Part shown: in pieces, positions 27,471-39,336 of the stretch
How positions within the stretch are numbered: the stretch's first letter is position 1
How the letters are laid out: each line of letters begins with the position of its first letter
NCBI GenBank assembly: GCA_947493745.1
Contig: CANLSM010000004.1
Span: forward strand, 62,001-126,000
Origin: an uncultured Paracoccaceae bacterium
Lineage (GTDB): Bacteria; Pseudomonadota; Alphaproteobacteria; Rhodobacterales; Rhodobacteraceae
DNA: 64,000 nucleotides
Direction: 5' to 3'
Program-made: the position numbers and the translations under genes
Notes under the pieces: model-generated
What the model was told of the DNA's origin: nothing
The model's database searches: none
Seen by the model: only the letters and a program-made list of their open reading frames with translations

Positions 27471-28882
27471 CGGACCGGGCGCGCCTGCTCGGCCAGTTGG
27501 CCCGGCAGGTCATGGGCCCAGGCCGTGATGGTCCCGGCCCCGAGGAAGACGACCATGTCACCCGGCTCAGCCTCGGCCCGGACGAGTGCGGGCAGTGCCT
27601 GTGTGTCGGCAAGCGCCAAGGCCCGTCTGTGCCCATGTGCACTGAGCCCTGCGACGAGATCATCGCGCGACGCACCCTCAATGGGCGCCTCACCAGCCTC
27701 GTACACATCCGAGATTGCCACCACATCGGCATCATTGAAACAGGTGCAGAAGTCCTCGAACAGATCGTGCAGGCGGGTGTATCGGTGCGGCTGATGGATC
27801 GCGATCACCTTGCCGCCCGCTGCCTGCCGGGCTGCTTTCAGGACGGCCGAAATCTCGACCGGGTGATGCGCATAATCGTCGATGATCGTGACACCGTTCC
27901 AGTCGCCGACATGGGTGAAGCGCCGGTTCACGCCGCCGAATTCGCCAAGCGCACGCCGGATGTCATCATGTGAAATCCCCAGATGCCGCGCGATGGCGAT
28001 ACCTGCGCAGGCATTTGAGATGTTGTGATCACCGGGCATCGGCAGTTGCAGATCTTCGATCACGGTTCCTTCGGTGGAGAGCGCCACGTCGAAATGCGCA
28101 ACCGCGCCCTCATACCGCAAGTTGACGATACGGACATCGGCCTGCGGGTTGAAACCATAGGTGACGACACGCCGATCATTGATCCGCCCGACCAGTCCCT
28201 GCACTTCGGGGTGATCAATGCAGCAAACAGCAAGGCCGTAGAACGGGATGTTGGAGACGAACGTATCGAAAGCCGCCCGAAGCGTGTCGAAATCGCCGTA
28301 GTGGTCCATATGCTCGGGGTCGATATTGGTGACAATCGCGATGGTCGCGGGCAGACGGTTGAAGGTGCCGTCGCTCTCATCGGCCTCGACCACCATCCAG
28401 TCGCCCTCGCCCATCCGCGCATTTGAGCCATAGGCATGGATGATCCCGCCATTGATCACGGTCGGGTCGATCCCGCCCGCATCCAGCAGGGCCGCAACCA
28501 TGGATGTGGTCGTCGTCTTGCCATGGGTTCCCGCGACCGCGATGTTGGATTTCAGCCGCATAAGCTCGGCCAGCATCTCGGCCCGGCGCACCACGGGCAG
28601 ACCTCTCGCCCGCGCCGCATCAAGCTCCGGATTGCCCGGTTTGATGGCTGACGAGATCACGACGACTTCCGCGTCCTCAAGGTTCTCCGCCTTCTGGCCG
28701 ACAAAGATGGTGGCACCCTTGTCACTCAGCCGGTCGGTGATCTTGGAGGCTTTCAGATCCGAGCCCTGCACGGTGTAGCCATGATTGATCAGAACCTCGG
28801 CAATGCCCGACATGCCGATGCCGCCGATCCCGACGAAATGAATGGCGCCGATATCATGCGGCAATCTGGTCTGGTTGTTCAT
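27467..28882 (-). CDS. murC: UDP-N-acetylmuramate--L-alanine ligase MurC
   Basis: A Mur ligase that adds L-Ala to UDP-MurNAc. The 471-residue protein has [16 protein letters not shown] at the N-terminus, the P-loop [31 protein letters not shown] and [10 protein letters not shown] in the C-terminal domain. It overlaps murG upstream and a small membrane gene downstream, each by four bases. Confidence 0.98.
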   Translation of the reverse strand: MNNQTRLPHDIGAIHFVGIGGIGMSGIAEVLINHGYTVQGSDLKASKITDRLSDKGATIFVGQKAENLEDAEVVVISSAIKPGNPELDAARARGLPVVRRAEMLAELMRLKSNIAVAGTHGKTTTTSMVAALLDAGGIDPTVINGGIIHAYGSNARMGEGDWMVVEADESDGTFNRLPATIAIVTNIDPEHMDHYGDFDTLRAAFDTFVSNIPFYGLAVCCIDHPEVQGLVGRINDRRVVTYGFNPQADVRIVNLRYEGAVAHFDVALSTEGTVIEDLQLPMPGDHNISNACAGIAIARHLGISHDDIRRALGEFGGVNRRFTHVGDWNGVTIIDDYAHHPVEISAVLKAARQAAGGKVIAIHQPHRYTRLHDLFEDFCTCFNDADVVAISDVYEAGEAPIEGASRDDLVAGLSAHGHRRALALADTQALPALVRAEAEPGDMVVFLGAGTITAWAHDLPGQLAEQARPVR

Positions 28883-29979
28883 TTCTTGGCCTCGAATGCG
28901 ATCTTGCCCACGAGATCGGCCAGCATCTCGGCCGCCTCGGGTTTGCCTTGAGAGAGGGCGGCGGCAGCGGCGGCATTCGCCCCTTCCGGCTCTCCCACGA
29001 TGGCGGCGATATGGCCTGCGAGCACCTCAGCCGTCAAGTTGCTCTCCTGAATGACAAAGGCGCCGCCCGCCTCTGCCAGGCCACGGGCGTTGGCGCTTTG
29101 ATGGTCTGCCGTCGCAAAGGGATAGGGGATCAGGATCGACGGCCGCCCGATCACCGAGATATCCGCGATCGAGGACGCGCCCGCCCGGCTGATCACCAGT
29201 TGCGCCGCCGCCAGCCGGTCCGGCACATCATCGAAGAACGGCTCGACGGTTGCCCGCACACCCAGCGCATCATAGGCCGCACGTGCTGTTGCCATATCCG
29301 CATCGCGGGCCTGATGGGCCATGGTCAGACGCTCGCGCAACTCTTCAGGCAGATATGTGAGAGCTTCCGGCACGACCCGGGACAGGATACGCGCCCCTTG
29401 GGAGCCACCGATGACAAGGATGTCCATCGGCCAGTCTCCGGGCGTGATGTAAGGCGCGGCTGCCCGCTGGCGCACCGCTGCACGCACAGGATTGCCGGTG
29501 TGAAACGCCTCCACGCCCGGCGGGATGTCCGTGGGCCACGTACCGCAGGCCACCGCCTCCACCCGTTTGACGAACAGCTTGTTGACCGAGCCCAGAACCC
29601 CGTTCTGCTCATGGATCATGCGCGGCACCCGCAGGATGGTTGCCGCAACCATCGCGGGCAATGCCGGGTAGCCACCAAAGCCCGCAACTGCAGCGGGCCG
29701 GTCGCGCAGCATGCCGAATATGGCAGCCAACACCCCATAGGCGATCTTGAGCGGGGTCAGCAGTTTGGAGAGGATATTGCCTTGTGAAAACGTCCCCGAG
29801 GGCACAACGCTGCGCGCCACCTCCGCCGGAAATCCACCTGCATACCGCGCACCCCGCGGATCGGTCGACAGCTTCACCCGCCAGCCGCGCGACAGCATCT
29901 CCTCGGCCAGCGCCTGAGCGGGGAACATGTGACCCCCGGTGCCGCCTGCTGCGATGATCAGAAGGGGTTGGTCGCTCAT
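28879..29979 (-). CDS. murG: UDP-GlcNAc--undecaprenyl-PP-MurNAc-pentapeptide GlcNAc transferase MurG
   Basis: A GT28 glycosyltransferase that converts lipid I to lipid II at the inner face of the membrane. The 366-residue protein has [18 protein letters not shown] (G-loop 1), [23 protein letters not shown] and the donor-binding [20 protein letters not shown]. It overlaps ftsW and murC by four bases each. Confidence 0.98.
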   Translation of the reverse strand: MSDQPLLIIAAGGTGGHMFPAQALAEEMLSRGWRVKLSTDPRGARYAGGFPAEVARSVVPSGTFSQGNILSKLLTPLKIAYGVLAAIFGMLRDRPAAVAGFGGYPALPAMVAATILRVPRMIHEQNGVLGSVNKLFVKRVEAVACGTWPTDIPPGVEAFHTGNPVRAAVRQRAAAPYITPGDWPMDILVIGGSQGARILSRVVPEALTYLPEELRERLTMAHQARDADMATARAAYDALGVRATVEPFFDDVPDRLAAAQLVISRAGASSIADISVIGRPSILIPYPFATADHQSANARGLAEAGGAFVIQESNLTAEVLAGHIAAIVGEPEGANAAAAAALSQGKPEAAEMLADLVGKIAFEAKK

Positions 29980-31139
29980 CGACCCCGCCCGATGATCTCC
30001 GACAGCTCATCCTGCGGGCGTCTGCGGGTGAAGGCCAGCAGCATCCCCAGCGCGAGGCCTGCTGCCAGAAGCGATGAGCCGCCATAGCTGACAAACGGCA
30101 GGGTCATGCCCTTGGCGGGCAAAAGGCGAACGGCCACGCCCAGATTGATCAACGCCTGCATCCCGAAAAGACACGCCAGCCCGGTGCCCGCAAGACGCAC
30201 GAAAGGATCGCGTTCGCGCACCAGCCGGATAAGCGAGCGGGTAACAACCGTGAGGAACAACCCGATGATGATCAGGCAGATGATCAGCCCGTATTCCTCG
30301 GCCGCAACCGCGATGATGAAATCGGTATGCGCGTCCGGCAACGACCATTTCACGGTGCCTTCGCCCACGCCGACGCCCAGAAAGCCGCCCTCCTGAATGG
30401 CGTTGGTGGCATAGCCGAGCTGCGTGGTCGGGTCGATATCGGGGTTCAGGAAACCATCGATCCGCCGCGCGACATGTTCTGAATTGTGATAGGCGAACAT
30501 GCCTGCTGCGGTGACCATACCGGCCAGACAGACCAGCAGGATCATCGGTGCCCCGGCCACGAAATACATCAGTGCCCAGGACGCGAGGATCAGGCTTGCC
30601 TGCCCGAAATCCGGTTGCAGGGTCAGGACAATGGTCAGCAGTATCGCGACAACGAACGAGAGCGATTTTCCCGGTGGACCCTGCAGGTCGAAACTTGCGG
30701 CCATCAGCCAGGCAGAGAACACCACGAAGGTGGGTTTGAGGAACTCTGACGGCTGGACCGAGATGAACCCCAGCGAATACCAGCGCACAGCCCCTTTGCC
30801 GAAATCCGTCCCGAGAACGGGCAGCAGGGCGATTGCGACGACGGCCCCGGCAAATCCGAGCACCGCCCAGCGGCGGATCTGGCGTGGAGACATCATCGAG
30901 ACGACCCCCATCGCGCCGAGCGCCACAATCCCGAAAACCGCCTGGCGGGAGACATAGTGAAACGCCCCCAGCCCATTGCGCGATGCGAGCGGCGGTGAGG
31001 CCGCCAGCCCCAGCAGGATACCGATCAGGAAAAGCCCGATAATGGCCGCCAGTGACCAGCGATCGACCGTGCGCCACCAACGCGGGAGGATCGGCTCGTC
31101 CTGTTTCGCGACGACCGCTCCAAACACCATTTCTGTCAT
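29976..31139 (-). CDS. ftsW: SEDS glycosyltransferase FtsW
   Basis: The septal peptidoglycan polymerase working with FtsI. The 387-residue protein has about ten membrane segments. Conserved SEDS stretches are [34 protein letters not shown] (with the catalytic Asp region) and [13 protein letters not shown]. It is separated from the upstream GNAT gene by 157 bases, so it may have a local promoter. Confidence 0.97.
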   Translation of the reverse strand: MTEMVFGAVVAKQDEPILPRWWRTVDRWSLAAIIGLFLIGILLGLAASPPLASRNGLGAFHYVSRQAVFGIVALGAMGVVSMMSPRQIRRWAVLGFAGAVVAIALLPVLGTDFGKGAVRWYSLGFISVQPSEFLKPTFVVFSAWLMAASFDLQGPPGKSLSFVVAILLTIVLTLQPDFGQASLILASWALMYFVAGAPMILLVCLAGMVTAAGMFAYHNSEHVARRIDGFLNPDIDPTTQLGYATNAIQEGGFLGVGVGEGTVKWSLPDAHTDFIIAVAAEEYGLIICLIIIGLFLTVVTRSLIRLVRERDPFVRLAGTGLACLFGMQALINLGVAVRLLPAKGMTLPFVSYGGSSLLAAGLALGMLLAFTRRRPQDELSEIIGRGR

Positions 31140-31296
31140 GAGAAACTGCTCCTCACGCCTTGCCTACCTTTGCCTCGATGCCGTCCGCTTATGCTGCGGA
31201 TCTGGCTTCTTGTTATTGTTGGCGGAAGTCTAGCCTGTTTGCACAGCCCACGCTACCCTTTGGTTTTGCGGGGCCGCACGGCGGGGCAATTGCAAT

Positions 31297-31773
31297 CTAG
31301 AGCGGCTTTTCGAAGCGCAGCGCCTTGATTGCGACAGAGCCGAGATGGGTGCGCACGGAATTCACCTCAAGCGAGGTACGCTCCCAGCCGTGGCGTTCAT
31401 AGAACCGCACTGCGCGCAGGTTCTTGGGCAGACAGAAGAGGAAGCCGGTCTGATGGCCGCTGGCCCGGATCTGGGCTTCGCCTGCGTCCAGAAGAGCATC
31501 GGCAATGCCGGTACCCCGCATGCCGGAGGCGACAAACAGATGTTCCAGTTCACCGTTTTCGACAGCACAGAAACCCATCGGCGTCTCGCCCGCGACAATC
31601 ACGCGATCCTGCATCCGCGACAGACGGTTTTTGAAAGATCGCATGGTCCGGGTCTTAGTCAGAAGCTCCGGCACAAGTCCGCCATGCGCATCATGCCAGG
31701 CATCATGCCAAACCGTCGCAACAGCCTTCAGATCATCTGGCCGCAGGGATCGGATCAGAACGTCTTCAGCCAT
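31297..31773 (-). CDS. GNAT family N-acetyltransferase inside the dcw cluster
   Basis: A 158-residue acyl-CoA N-acyltransferase. The acetyl-CoA binding motif reads [19 protein letters not shown], followed by the family [10 protein letters not shown] signature. The N-terminal half ([20 protein letters not shown]) is also GNAT-like. ATG 31773 lies eight bases inside the murD 3' end, so it is cotranscribed with murD. GNAT genes are not standard dcw members. The substrate is unknown; a peptidoglycan precursor or a division protein are conceivable. Confidence 0.85.
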   Translation of the reverse strand: MAEDVLIRSLRPDDLKAVATVWHDAWHDAHGGLVPELLTKTRTMRSFKNRLSRMQDRVIVAGETPMGFCAVENGELEHLFVASGMRGTGIADALLDAGEAQIRASGHQTGFLFCLPKNLRAVRFYERHGWERTSLEVNSVRTHLGSVAIKALRFEKPL

Positions 31774-33172
31774 CCAGATATGAGTGGACAAGTCGTTCAA
31801 AGGCATCCCCCCGGGCTTCAAAGCTGGGAAACTGATCGAAGCTGGCACAGGCAGGCGCGAGCAGGATCGTATCCCCGTCTGAAGCCTCTGCCACAGCAGA
31901 GGTAAATGCACTGTTAAGATTGTCACTGGTCACGTGTGAAACCTCATCAAGCGTCGCGGCAAATTCAGCCGCAGCCTGGCCTATCAGATAAGCCTTCTTG
32001 ACCCGGTTAAAAAGGGGCCGGAGCGGTTCTATGCCACCTGACTTAGCGACACCTCCGGCAATCCAGCGGATGTTATCGAACGCCTTGAGCGCCTGTTCGG
32101 CGGCATCCGCATTGGTTGCCTTGCTGTCATTGACAAAGCGGATGCCGTTCTTCTGGCCGATGATCTGACAGCGATGTTTCAGCCCCGGAAAGCGGGCCAT
32201 CGCAGCCTCGATCACCCGTGGCGAAAGCCCCAGAGACCGACAGGCCGCATAGGCCGCACAGGCATTCTGATGGTTATGAGCGCCCGGCAAGTGGGGCATG
32301 GACCGCAGGTCGAAAGAGGCTGTCTGCCGCCCCTTACGCCACTCTGCAAGAAACCCCTTGCGCGCGAACACCCGCCATCCCTCGCCGGTCAGCTTCTGAT
32401 GACCCGAGATGGTGATCACCGGATCGCCATTCTGGGCGTCCTCACGCATTTGCGCGGCCAGGTATCGGCCTTCTGTCTCGTCCACACCGATGATTGATCT
32501 TTCTGGCCCACCTTCGGCAAAGAGCCTGCGCTTGGCCGCGAAGTACCCGCCATGCCCGCCATGCCGGTCGAGATGATCGGGCGTGAGATTGAGGAAGAGC
32601 GCGATGTCGGGGGCCAGCGCACGGGCGAGTTCAATCTGATAGCTCGACAACTCAAGCACGACGACTTCGCCATCCTGCAGGGGGTCGAGATCCAGAACCC
32701 CGCGCCCGATATTGCCACCCATCTGGGTCTTGCGATCCGCCTCGCCCAAAATGTGGTGGATCAGCGCGGTCACCGTCGATTTTCCGTTCGAGCCGGTCAC
32801 GCAGATGATCCGCGGCGGCTGGTCCATGAGCGCAAAATCTTCGGTGGCAAAGGACCGGAAGAAAAGGCCAATGTCATTGTCCACGACCACGCCACGCGCC
32901 CAGGCCTTCGCCACGATGGGATGCGGTTCAGGATAGAGATGCGGGATACCGGGCGAGACGATCAGGCAGACCACATCCTCCCAGGACTTGTCTTTTGTCA
33001 GATCGGAGAGGGTGAGCCCATCGGCCTCTGCCTGCTCGCGCGCGGTCTCGCCATCGTCCCAGCAGACGGGTTCAGCGCCGCCGGCGTGCAGCGCACGCGC
33101 GGTCGCAAGGCCTGTGCGGCCCAGCCCCAGCACGGCCACCTTGTGACCGGCATATCCGCGAACCGGGATCAC
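31766..33172 (-). CDS. murD: UDP-N-acetylmuramoylalanine--D-glutamate ligase MurD
   Basis: A Mur ligase adding D-Glu. The 468-residue protein shows [17 protein letters not shown], the P-loop [30 protein letters not shown] and [17 protein letters not shown]. Its N-terminus overlaps the mraY stop by four bases, and its 3' end overlaps the GNAT gene. Confidence 0.98.
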   Translation of the reverse strand: MIPVRGYAGHKVAVLGLGRTGLATARALHAGGAEPVCWDDGETAREQAEADGLTLSDLTKDKSWEDVVCLIVSPGIPHLYPEPHPIVAKAWARGVVVDNDIGLFFRSFATEDFALMDQPPRIICVTGSNGKSTVTALIHHILGEADRKTQMGGNIGRGVLDLDPLQDGEVVVLELSSYQIELARALAPDIALFLNLTPDHLDRHGGHGGYFAAKRRLFAEGGPERSIIGVDETEGRYLAAQMREDAQNGDPVITISGHQKLTGEGWRVFARKGFLAEWRKGRQTASFDLRSMPHLPGAHNHQNACAAYAACRSLGLSPRVIEAAMARFPGLKHRCQIIGQKNGIRFVNDSKATNADAAEQALKAFDNIRWIAGGVAKSGGIEPLRPLFNRVKKAYLIGQAAAEFAATLDEVSHVTSDNLNSAFTSAVAEASDGDTILLAPACASFDQFPSFEARGDAFERLVHSYLDG

Positions 33173-34254
33173 CTGAGTTTGAGGGTCGCAAGCCCGATGA
33201 TCGCGAGGATCACACTGATGATCCAGAAACGGATCACGATCTGTGCCTCACCCCAGCCCTTCTTCTCGAAATGATGGTGGATCGGCGCCATCAGGAAAAT
33301 ACGTTTCTTGGTGCGTTTGTAATAGGCGACCTGAATGATGACGCTGAGCGCCTCGACCACGAAAACGCCGCCGATGATCGCCAGAACGATCTCGTGCTTG
33401 GTGGCGACCGCGATCGCGCCCAATGCGCCGCCCAGGGCAAGCGAACCGGTATCTCCCATGAAGACCGCGGCAGGCGGTGCATTATACCACAGGAACCCCA
33501 GACCGCCGCCGATCAGCGCCGCCACGAAGATCGTGATCTCGCCTGTTCCGGCCACATAATGCACATCGAGATACTCGGTGAAATCGGTCCGCCCGACAAC
33601 ATAGGCAATGATCCCGAAAGAGCCGCCCGCGATCATCACCGGCATGATCGCCAGCCCGTCCAGACCGTCGGTCATGTTCACCGCATTGGCCGCACCGACC
33701 ATCACGATCATCGCAAAGGGTACGAAGAGAACACCGAGGTTCAACAGCGTATCCTTGAACACCGGAAACGCGAGATGCCCCGACAGATCCTCGGGGTGCA
33801 GATACATCGCCCAGATCGCTGCAATCGCCGCGATCACGAAACCCAGCCCAAGGCGCACCCGACCCGACACTCCTGCCGTGTTCTGCTTGGAGACCTTCGA
33901 ATAGTCGTCCGCAAAGCCGATCAGCCCGAAGGTGAAAGTCACGAAGAGCACCAGCCAGACATAGGGGTTGTCCCAGCGCGCCCACATCAGCGTCGAGATC
34001 AGAAGCGCCGACAGGATCAGCAGCCCCCCCATCGTGGGCGTGCCTGCCTTGGTCAGAATATGGCCTTCCGGCCCGTCTTCGCGGATCGGCTGACCGCTTT
34101 TCTGCTTCCGGCGCAGAAGGTTTATCAGCGGTTTGCCGAAGATGAAGCCAAAAATCAGCGCGGTGAGAAACGCACCGCCTGCCCGGAACGTGATGTAGCG
34201 GAACAGGTTGAACAGATCGCCACCGTCAGAAAACTCACTTAGAAAATACAGCAT
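33169..34254 (-). CDS. mraY: Phospho-N-acetylmuramoyl-pentapeptide transferase MraY
   Basis: An integral membrane enzyme with about ten helices that links UDP-MurNAc-pentapeptide to undecaprenyl phosphate, making lipid I. The 361-residue protein carries PTMGGLLI, the FADDYSKV aspartates, [14 protein letters not shown] and the C-terminal [13 protein letters not shown] signature. It overlaps murF by one base and murD by four. Confidence 0.98.
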   Translation of the reverse strand: MLYFLSEFSDGGDLFNLFRYITFRAGGAFLTALIFGFIFGKPLINLLRRKQKSGQPIREDGPEGHILTKAGTPTMGGLLILSALLISTLMWARWDNPYVWLVLFVTFTFGLIGFADDYSKVSKQNTAGVSGRVRLGLGFVIAAIAAIWAMYLHPEDLSGHLAFPVFKDTLLNLGVLFVPFAMIVMVGAANAVNMTDGLDGLAIMPVMIAGGSFGIIAYVVGRTDFTEYLDVHYVAGTGEITIFVAALIGGGLGFLWYNAPPAAVFMGDTGSLALGGALGAIAVATKHEIVLAIIGGVFVVEALSVIIQVAYYKRTKKRIFLMAPIHHHFEKKGWGEAQIVIRFWIISVILAIIGLATLKLR

Positions 34255-35705
34255 TAGGACAATCCCTCGGCCTCAATATGTGGACGTGGTTCGCCCAGCT
34301 TTTTTATCGCATCGACCACCAGCGTGACGCGGGCACCCTTCGATCCCTTGGCCATAGCAACATCGCCCGCATCCAGCAATCGCGGAACCCGAGCGGCAAG
34401 CGTTGCGCTGTCGGGATGCCACTCGCCCCGGATCGCCTTGGGCAATGCATCATGCAGGGCCTGCATGCGCGGGCCGGCACAATGAACAAGATCGACCGCT
34501 TTCAGCGCATCGAGCTTGGCCAGATCCGCATGCATCTGATGTTCCTTGGCACCCAGCTCCAGCATATCAGCCAGAAAGGCGATCCTGCGGCCTTTCGAGA
34601 CCCGGCCAATTCCGTCCTTCGGCTTGCTGACCGCAAAGACCTCCAGCGCGGCGGCCATGGCGGTCGGGTTGGCATTGAAGCTCTCGTCGATCAGATGGAT
34701 GGTCCCGTCAATGCCTTCCGGTCCCAGCGAGATGTCCCATCTCGTGCCCCGCCCCTCGGGCGTCGTCCAGGTGCCCAGATCAACGGCTGCGCGCCCCACA
34801 TCGCCCCCCACAGCCTGCACGGCGGCAAGCACACCCAGTGCGTTCATCGCCAGATGCTTGCCCGGAGCGGCGAGTTTGAACATCACGAACCTGCCGTCGA
34901 TCTTGGCCTGAGCGGAGGTCGCGTATTCCGTGAGATTGATCCGGTCCATTGCAAACTCCGGCCTGCCCGACCAGCCGAACCGCAGAACCTTGTCGGTCTG
35001 TTTCCCGGCCAGTCGCGCAATGGTCCCGTATTTTTCCATGTCGCGGTTGAGCACGGCCACGCCACCGGGTTCAAGCCCCTCGAAGATCGCGGCCTTCTCG
35101 ATTGCGATCCCCTTGAGGTTCTTGAAGGCCGCCATATGAACGGCCGCAATCGTCGTGATCATGGCAACATGCGGACGTGCAAGCCTTGACAGCGGCGCGA
35201 TCTCGCCGGGGGCATTCATCCCGATCTCGATGATCGCGTAGTCGGTCTCGGCAGGCATCCTCGCCAGCGTCAGCGGAACACCCCAATGGTTGTTGTAGCT
35301 CTTCTCGGCCGCATGCACCCGGCCCTGACCGCCAAGCGCGGTTCGCAGCATGTCCTTGGTGGAGGTCTTGCCGACCGACCCGGTTACGGCGATGACCTTC
35401 GCCTGCGCGCGGGCGCGTGCCACAACCGCCAGTGCACCGAGGCCTTCGAGCACATCCTCGACGATCAGAAGCGGTGCATCTTCCGCCACACCCTCGGGGC
35501 GAAACCGGACCATCGCGGCAGAGGCACCCTTCCGGAGCGCCTGGGCAACGAAATCATGGCCGTCACGCTGATCCGTCAACGCAACGAAAAGATCACCCGG
35601 CGCAATCGTGCGCGTGTCGATGGAGACGCCGCTGGCCGTCCACGCCCGGTCCGAATGTCCACCCGTCGCCGCGACCGCATCGGTCGAGGTCCAGAGCGCG
35701 CTCAC
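34254..35705 (-). CDS. murF: UDP-N-acetylmuramoyl-tripeptide--D-alanyl-D-alanine ligase MurF
   Basis: Adds D-Ala-D-Ala to complete the pentapeptide. The 483-residue protein has [18 protein letters not shown], the P-loop [14 protein letters not shown], a [11 protein letters not shown] motif and [17 protein letters not shown]. It overlaps murE by four bases. Confidence 0.98.
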   Translation of the reverse strand: MSALWTSTDAVAATGGHSDRAWTASGVSIDTRTIAPGDLFVALTDQRDGHDFVAQALRKGASAAMVRFRPEGVAEDAPLLIVEDVLEGLGALAVVARARAQAKVIAVTGSVGKTSTKDMLRTALGGQGRVHAAEKSYNNHWGVPLTLARMPAETDYAIIEIGMNAPGEIAPLSRLARPHVAMITTIAAVHMAAFKNLKGIAIEKAAIFEGLEPGGVAVLNRDMEKYGTIARLAGKQTDKVLRFGWSGRPEFAMDRINLTEYATSAQAKIDGRFVMFKLAAPGKHLAMNALGVLAAVQAVGGDVGRAAVDLGTWTTPEGRGTRWDISLGPEGIDGTIHLIDESFNANPTAMAAALEVFAVSKPKDGIGRVSKGRRIAFLADMLELGAKEHQMHADLAKLDALKAVDLVHCAGPRMQALHDALPKAIRGEWHPDSATLAARVPRLLDAGDVAMAKGSKGARVTLVVDAIKKLGEPRPHIEAEGLS

Positions 35706-37204
35706 GCGCCCAGACCTTCAAGGGCCGCAACAGCAACGCTTGCCTGCTCGGCATCATCAAAGGGCAGGACGTCCTGACCGATGATCTGACCTGTCTCGTG
35801 ACCTTTGCCCGCAATCAGCAGAGTGTCTCCTGCCTGCAGCGCATCGACGGCCGTCAGAATGGCCTGCGCCCGGTCGCCGATCTCATTGGCATCCGGGCAA
35901 CCCTCCATGACATCCCGGCGGATCTGCTCGGCATTCTCCGTGCGCGGGTTGTCATCGGTGACCCAGGCGACATCCGCATGGGTCGCAGCCGCCTGCCCCA
36001 TCAACGGGCGCTTGCCCTTGTCGCGATCGCCACCGGCGCCAAAGACCACAAGAAGCCGCCCCATCACATGCGGACGAAGGGCCTGAAGAGCTGTCGCGAG
36101 CGCATCGGGGGTATGGGAATAGTCCACATAAACCGTCGCGCCGTTGGCGCGTGTGGCGGCCCTCTGCATACGCCCCCGCACCGTTTGCAGACTGCCAAGC
36201 GCACGGAACACATCCTTCGGCTCCAGCCCGCAAACAATGGCGAGGCCTGCTGCAACCAGAGCGTTTTCTGCCTGAAAACCTCCGATCAGGTCAAGGCGAA
36301 CCATCTGCGCGGTTCCTTTCCAGGAGAAGCGAACATCCTGCCCGGAATTGTCATACCGGGTTGCAAGAAGCATCAGATCGGTATCCGCCCGACCGATGGT
36401 CAGCGTCTCGATTCCACGGGCCGCACAAAGATCGACCAGAGCTTCTCCATGAGGATCGAGACAGTTGATCACCGCCTTGCCCGAGCGCGAAAGCACCCGG
36501 CGAAAGAGCCCGGACTTGGCGGCAAAATACTCCTCGAACGTGTCGTGATAATCGAGGTGATCGCGCGTGATGTTGGTAAACGCCGCGGCACCTAGGCGGA
36601 CCCCGTCGAGCCTGCGCTGTGCCAGCCCGTGCGACGAGGCCTCCATCGCGGCATGGGTCACACCGTCGCCGGCAAGCTGTGCCAGCAGCCGGTGAAGTGT
36701 GATCGGCTCAGGTGTCGTGTGGGAAAGCGGTGCCGACACCGCGCCCTCGACACCGGTTGTTCCGAAATTCACGGCACGCAGGCCAACGGCCTCCCAGATC
36801 TGCCTGGTAAAACTCGCCACCGAGGTCTTGCCGTTGGTCCCGGTGACCGCAACCATGGTGTCCGGCTGGGTGCCAAACCACGCGGCCGCGGCCTTGGCCA
36901 AGGCCAGTCTGGGATCGGGATGGACAATCACCGGCACCTGCAACGGTCCGAGCTCAGCCTCCGCCACCGAAAGACCCTCGGCATCGGTCAAGACAACGAC
37001 CGCAGCCATTCTGAGAGCATACTGGATGAACTCGCCACCATGCAGATTGCTGCCGGGAAGAGCTGCAAACAGATGCCCCGGCTTGGTCTCGCGGCTGTCG
37101 ACGGACAGGCCGGTCAACGCCTCGGGCATCGCGGACCAGTTGCCCGCACGCTCTGCCCCGGCCAGAAGACCGAGACTTTCCAAAGCTGCAAGACCTGCGC
37201 TCAT
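35702..37204 (-). CDS. murE: UDP-MurNAc-L-Ala-D-Glu--2,6-diaminopimelate ligase MurE
   Basis: Adds meso-diaminopimelate to the nascent peptide. The 500-residue protein has LSVDSRETKPGHLFAALPG, the P-loop VTGTNGKTSVASFT, the ITRDHLDYHDTFEEY motif and VYVDYSHTPDALATAL. A DNPR motif near the C-terminus (VTDDNPRTEN) marks diaminopimelate rather than lysine specificity. Confidence 0.98.
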   Translation of the reverse strand: MSAGLAALESLGLLAGAERAGNWSAMPEALTGLSVDSRETKPGHLFAALPGSNLHGGEFIQYALRMAAVVVLTDAEGLSVAEAELGPLQVPVIVHPDPRLALAKAAAAWFGTQPDTMVAVTGTNGKTSVASFTRQIWEAVGLRAVNFGTTGVEGAVSAPLSHTTPEPITLHRLLAQLAGDGVTHAAMEASSHGLAQRRLDGVRLGAAAFTNITRDHLDYHDTFEEYFAAKSGLFRRVLSRSGKAVINCLDPHGEALVDLCAARGIETLTIGRADTDLMLLATRYDNSGQDVRFSWKGTAQMVRLDLIGGFQAENALVAAGLAIVCGLEPKDVFRALGSLQTVRGRMQRAATRANGATVYVDYSHTPDALATALQALRPHVMGRLLVVFGAGGDRDKGKRPLMGQAAATHADVAWVTDDNPRTENAEQIRRDVMEGCPDANEIGDRAQAILTAVDALQAGDTLLIAGKGHETGQIIGQDVLPFDDAEQASVAVAALEGLGA

Positions 37205-37216
37205 CGGTCGGGTCCC

Positions 37217-39007
37217 TCAGTTGCTGGTCAGCGTTGCCCCTGACCGGTTTGTCGGCGCCTCTTTAGGCAATGGACGCATGTTCATCAATGGCGCAATCCG
37301 GCGGATGATCTCGGCCGCCACCGGCACGGATGTCCAGCCTGCCGTGCGGCGGGGTTTGGTGCCGGTACGCTCCTCGGGCTCATCCAGTGTCACGACCAGG
37401 ACATATTCAGGGTTCGAGGCGGGAAAGACAGACGCGAATGTCGCGATGACCTTGTCCTTATGGTATCCGCCCGTCGCCTTGGGTTTGTCAGCGGTCCCGG
37501 TCTTACCACCGACCTGGTATCCCGGCACCCGGCCAAGCGAGGCGGTTCCGCGCACCACGACCTGCCGCAGCATGTGGCGCAACTCGGCAGAGGTCCGCTC
37601 AGAGACGATACGATCAGCCTCGGTCGGGGACGGCGCATCTTTCAGAAGGGTCGGCTGCACGCGCAATCCTCCGTTCACCAGGCTGGCATAGGCCGTGGCC
37701 AGATGAAGCGGCGTCGCGGCGATGCCGTGGCCATAGGAGATCGTCATGGTCGAAAGCTCCGACCACTGTTTGGGCAAGAGCGGTCTGGTCCGCCCGGCCT
37801 CCGGCAGTTGCACCGGCACCGGCTCGAAAAAGCCGAGCCCCTTGAGGAAAGCCTGCTGGCGCGGTGTTCCGGCAGCCACGGCCAGTCGCGCCGTGCCGAT
37901 ATTGGACGATTTCACCAGCACATCCTCGACGCTCAGGCGCGGGCCGTAGTCATGAAAGTCGCGGATCGTGTAGCGGCCCCATTTCATCGGGCCTTGTGTG
38001 TCAATGACGGTACCGGGCGTCGCCTGGCCGCTGTCGAGCGCCTGCGCAACCGTAAACAGCTTGAAGGTGGACCCAAGCTCATAGCGCCCCTGCGCAGCCC
38101 TGTTGAAAAGCGGACTCTCGCCGGGATCGCCCGAGATCGGCGGCTTGGGCCGATGATTGGGATCGAAATCCGGCAGCGAGGCGAGCGCGATGATCTGACC
38201 GGTCCTGGCTTCCATCAGAACCGCCGAGGCCCCCTTGGCATTCATCAGCGTCATGCCGCCCGCCAGCACACGCTCTACCGCCGCCTGAACCGAGAGGTCG
38301 ATGGACAGTTCCAAAGGCGCGCCACCCTGTGCGGGGTCGGAAAGGAACGCGTCAAAGGCTTTCTCGACCCCTGCCGTGCCTTTCAACTCCGCCGCATGCA
38401 CCCCTTCGCGACCGAAGCCGGAACCGCCAAGCACATGGGCCGCGATCGAGCCATTTGGATAGAGCCTGACCTCACGCGGGCCGAACATCAGGCCCGGCTC
38501 GCCAAGGTCATGGACAGCCTGCCTCTGCTCGGGGCTGAGCGTCCGCTTGATCCACAGGAACTTGCGGTCCGACGTGAACTGCCGGTGCAACTCGTCGGCA
38601 TCGAGATCGCCGAAGATGTTGGCCAGTCCGATTGCAGCGGTCTGCGGATCCACGATGTGATGCGGCTGGGCATAGAGCGAATGCGTGACGAGGTTGGTGG
38701 CCAGAATGGTCCCGTTGCGATCCACGATATCCGCCCGACCAGCTGTGATGGCAGCGGAAGAGGCGACCGCACGAGGCTCTTCCGGCTCGCTTGCGGCCAA
38801 CAACGCCATGCGTGCGCCGACCGTGAAGAACGCCAGCAGAAACGTGGCACCCAGCAACAGCAACCGGGTCTCGGAGCGCTGACGCTCCGCCTTGTGGCGC
38901 TGACGCATCCGGTGCGCGCGCTCCTCGGCCTCAACCGTATCCGGGTTGTAGCCCTGCGCACGCGCATCCAGCACTCTGGCCAGAGGTCTGAGGGGGCGGC
39001 GGATCAC
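37217..39007 (-). CDS. ftsI: Septal penicillin-binding protein 3 FtsI
   Basis: The transpeptidase that crosslinks septal peptidoglycan with FtsW. The 596-residue protein has a basic cytoplasmic tail, one membrane anchor (LLLLGATFLLAFFTVGARMA, about residues 48-67), a pedestal domain and the transpeptidase domain. Active-site motifs are STFK in YELGSTFKLFT, SSN in VKSSNIGTARL and KTG in VGGKTGTADK. It overlaps ftsL by four bases. Confidence 0.98.
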   Translation of the reverse strand: MIRRPLRPLARVLDARAQGYNPDTVEAEERAHRMRQRHKAERQRSETRLLLLGATFLLAFFTVGARMALLAASEPEEPRAVASSAAITAGRADIVDRNGTILATNLVTHSLYAQPHHIVDPQTAAIGLANIFGDLDADELHRQFTSDRKFLWIKRTLSPEQRQAVHDLGEPGLMFGPREVRLYPNGSIAAHVLGGSGFGREGVHAAELKGTAGVEKAFDAFLSDPAQGGAPLELSIDLSVQAAVERVLAGGMTLMNAKGASAVLMEARTGQIIALASLPDFDPNHRPKPPISGDPGESPLFNRAAQGRYELGSTFKLFTVAQALDSGQATPGTVIDTQGPMKWGRYTIRDFHDYGPRLSVEDVLVKSSNIGTARLAVAAGTPRQQAFLKGLGFFEPVPVQLPEAGRTRPLLPKQWSELSTMTISYGHGIAATPLHLATAYASLVNGGLRVQPTLLKDAPSPTEADRIVSERTSAELRHMLRQVVVRGTASLGRVPGYQVGGKTGTADKPKATGGYHKDKVIATFASVFPASNPEYVLVVTLDEPEERTGTKPRRTAGWTSVPVAAEIIRRIAPLMNMRPLPKEAPTNRSGATLTSN

Positions 39008-39336
39008 TCTGAAAGCTCCATGTTCGCCTCAATCGCATCGGCCAGATCCTCGATGGGATAGGCAACCGTAACCGGCTCGCCGAAATGCTCGGGGCTGAGC
39101 GGCATGAGTTGCAGGTCCGGAAAGTAGAGTTCCGCCAGTTCGCGCAGCCTGTCGGGGCGGTTGAGATAGGCCCATTCCGCACGCAGGACACCGATTGCCT
39201 CCCGCTCGCGCGCGATCTGGCGGGTCAGATCATTGACCCGGCCAACTGCGTCCTGCGTCTCGTAGTTCACCCGGTAGGCCCAGGTTGCAAAGACAACCAG
39301 AACCGCGCCGCCCAGAATGTAGAACAGAGTCTTCAT
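39004..39336 (-). CDS. ftsL: Cell division protein FtsL
   Basis: A small bitopic divisome protein. The 110-residue protein has an N-terminal helix ([19 protein letters not shown]) and a leucine-zipper-like coiled coil ([28 protein letters not shown] spans it). The C-terminal part includes [15 protein letters not shown], typical of alphaproteobacterial FtsL. ATG 39336 was preferred over GTG 39342 because GGGAGG stands at ideal distance and it forms an ATGA overlap with rsmH. Confidence 0.9.
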   Translation of the reverse strand: MKTLFYILGGAVLVVFATWAYRVNYETQDAVGRVNDLTRQIAREREAIGVLRAEWAYLNRPDRLRELAELYFPDLQLMPLSPEHFGEPVTVAYPIEDLADAIEANMELSE

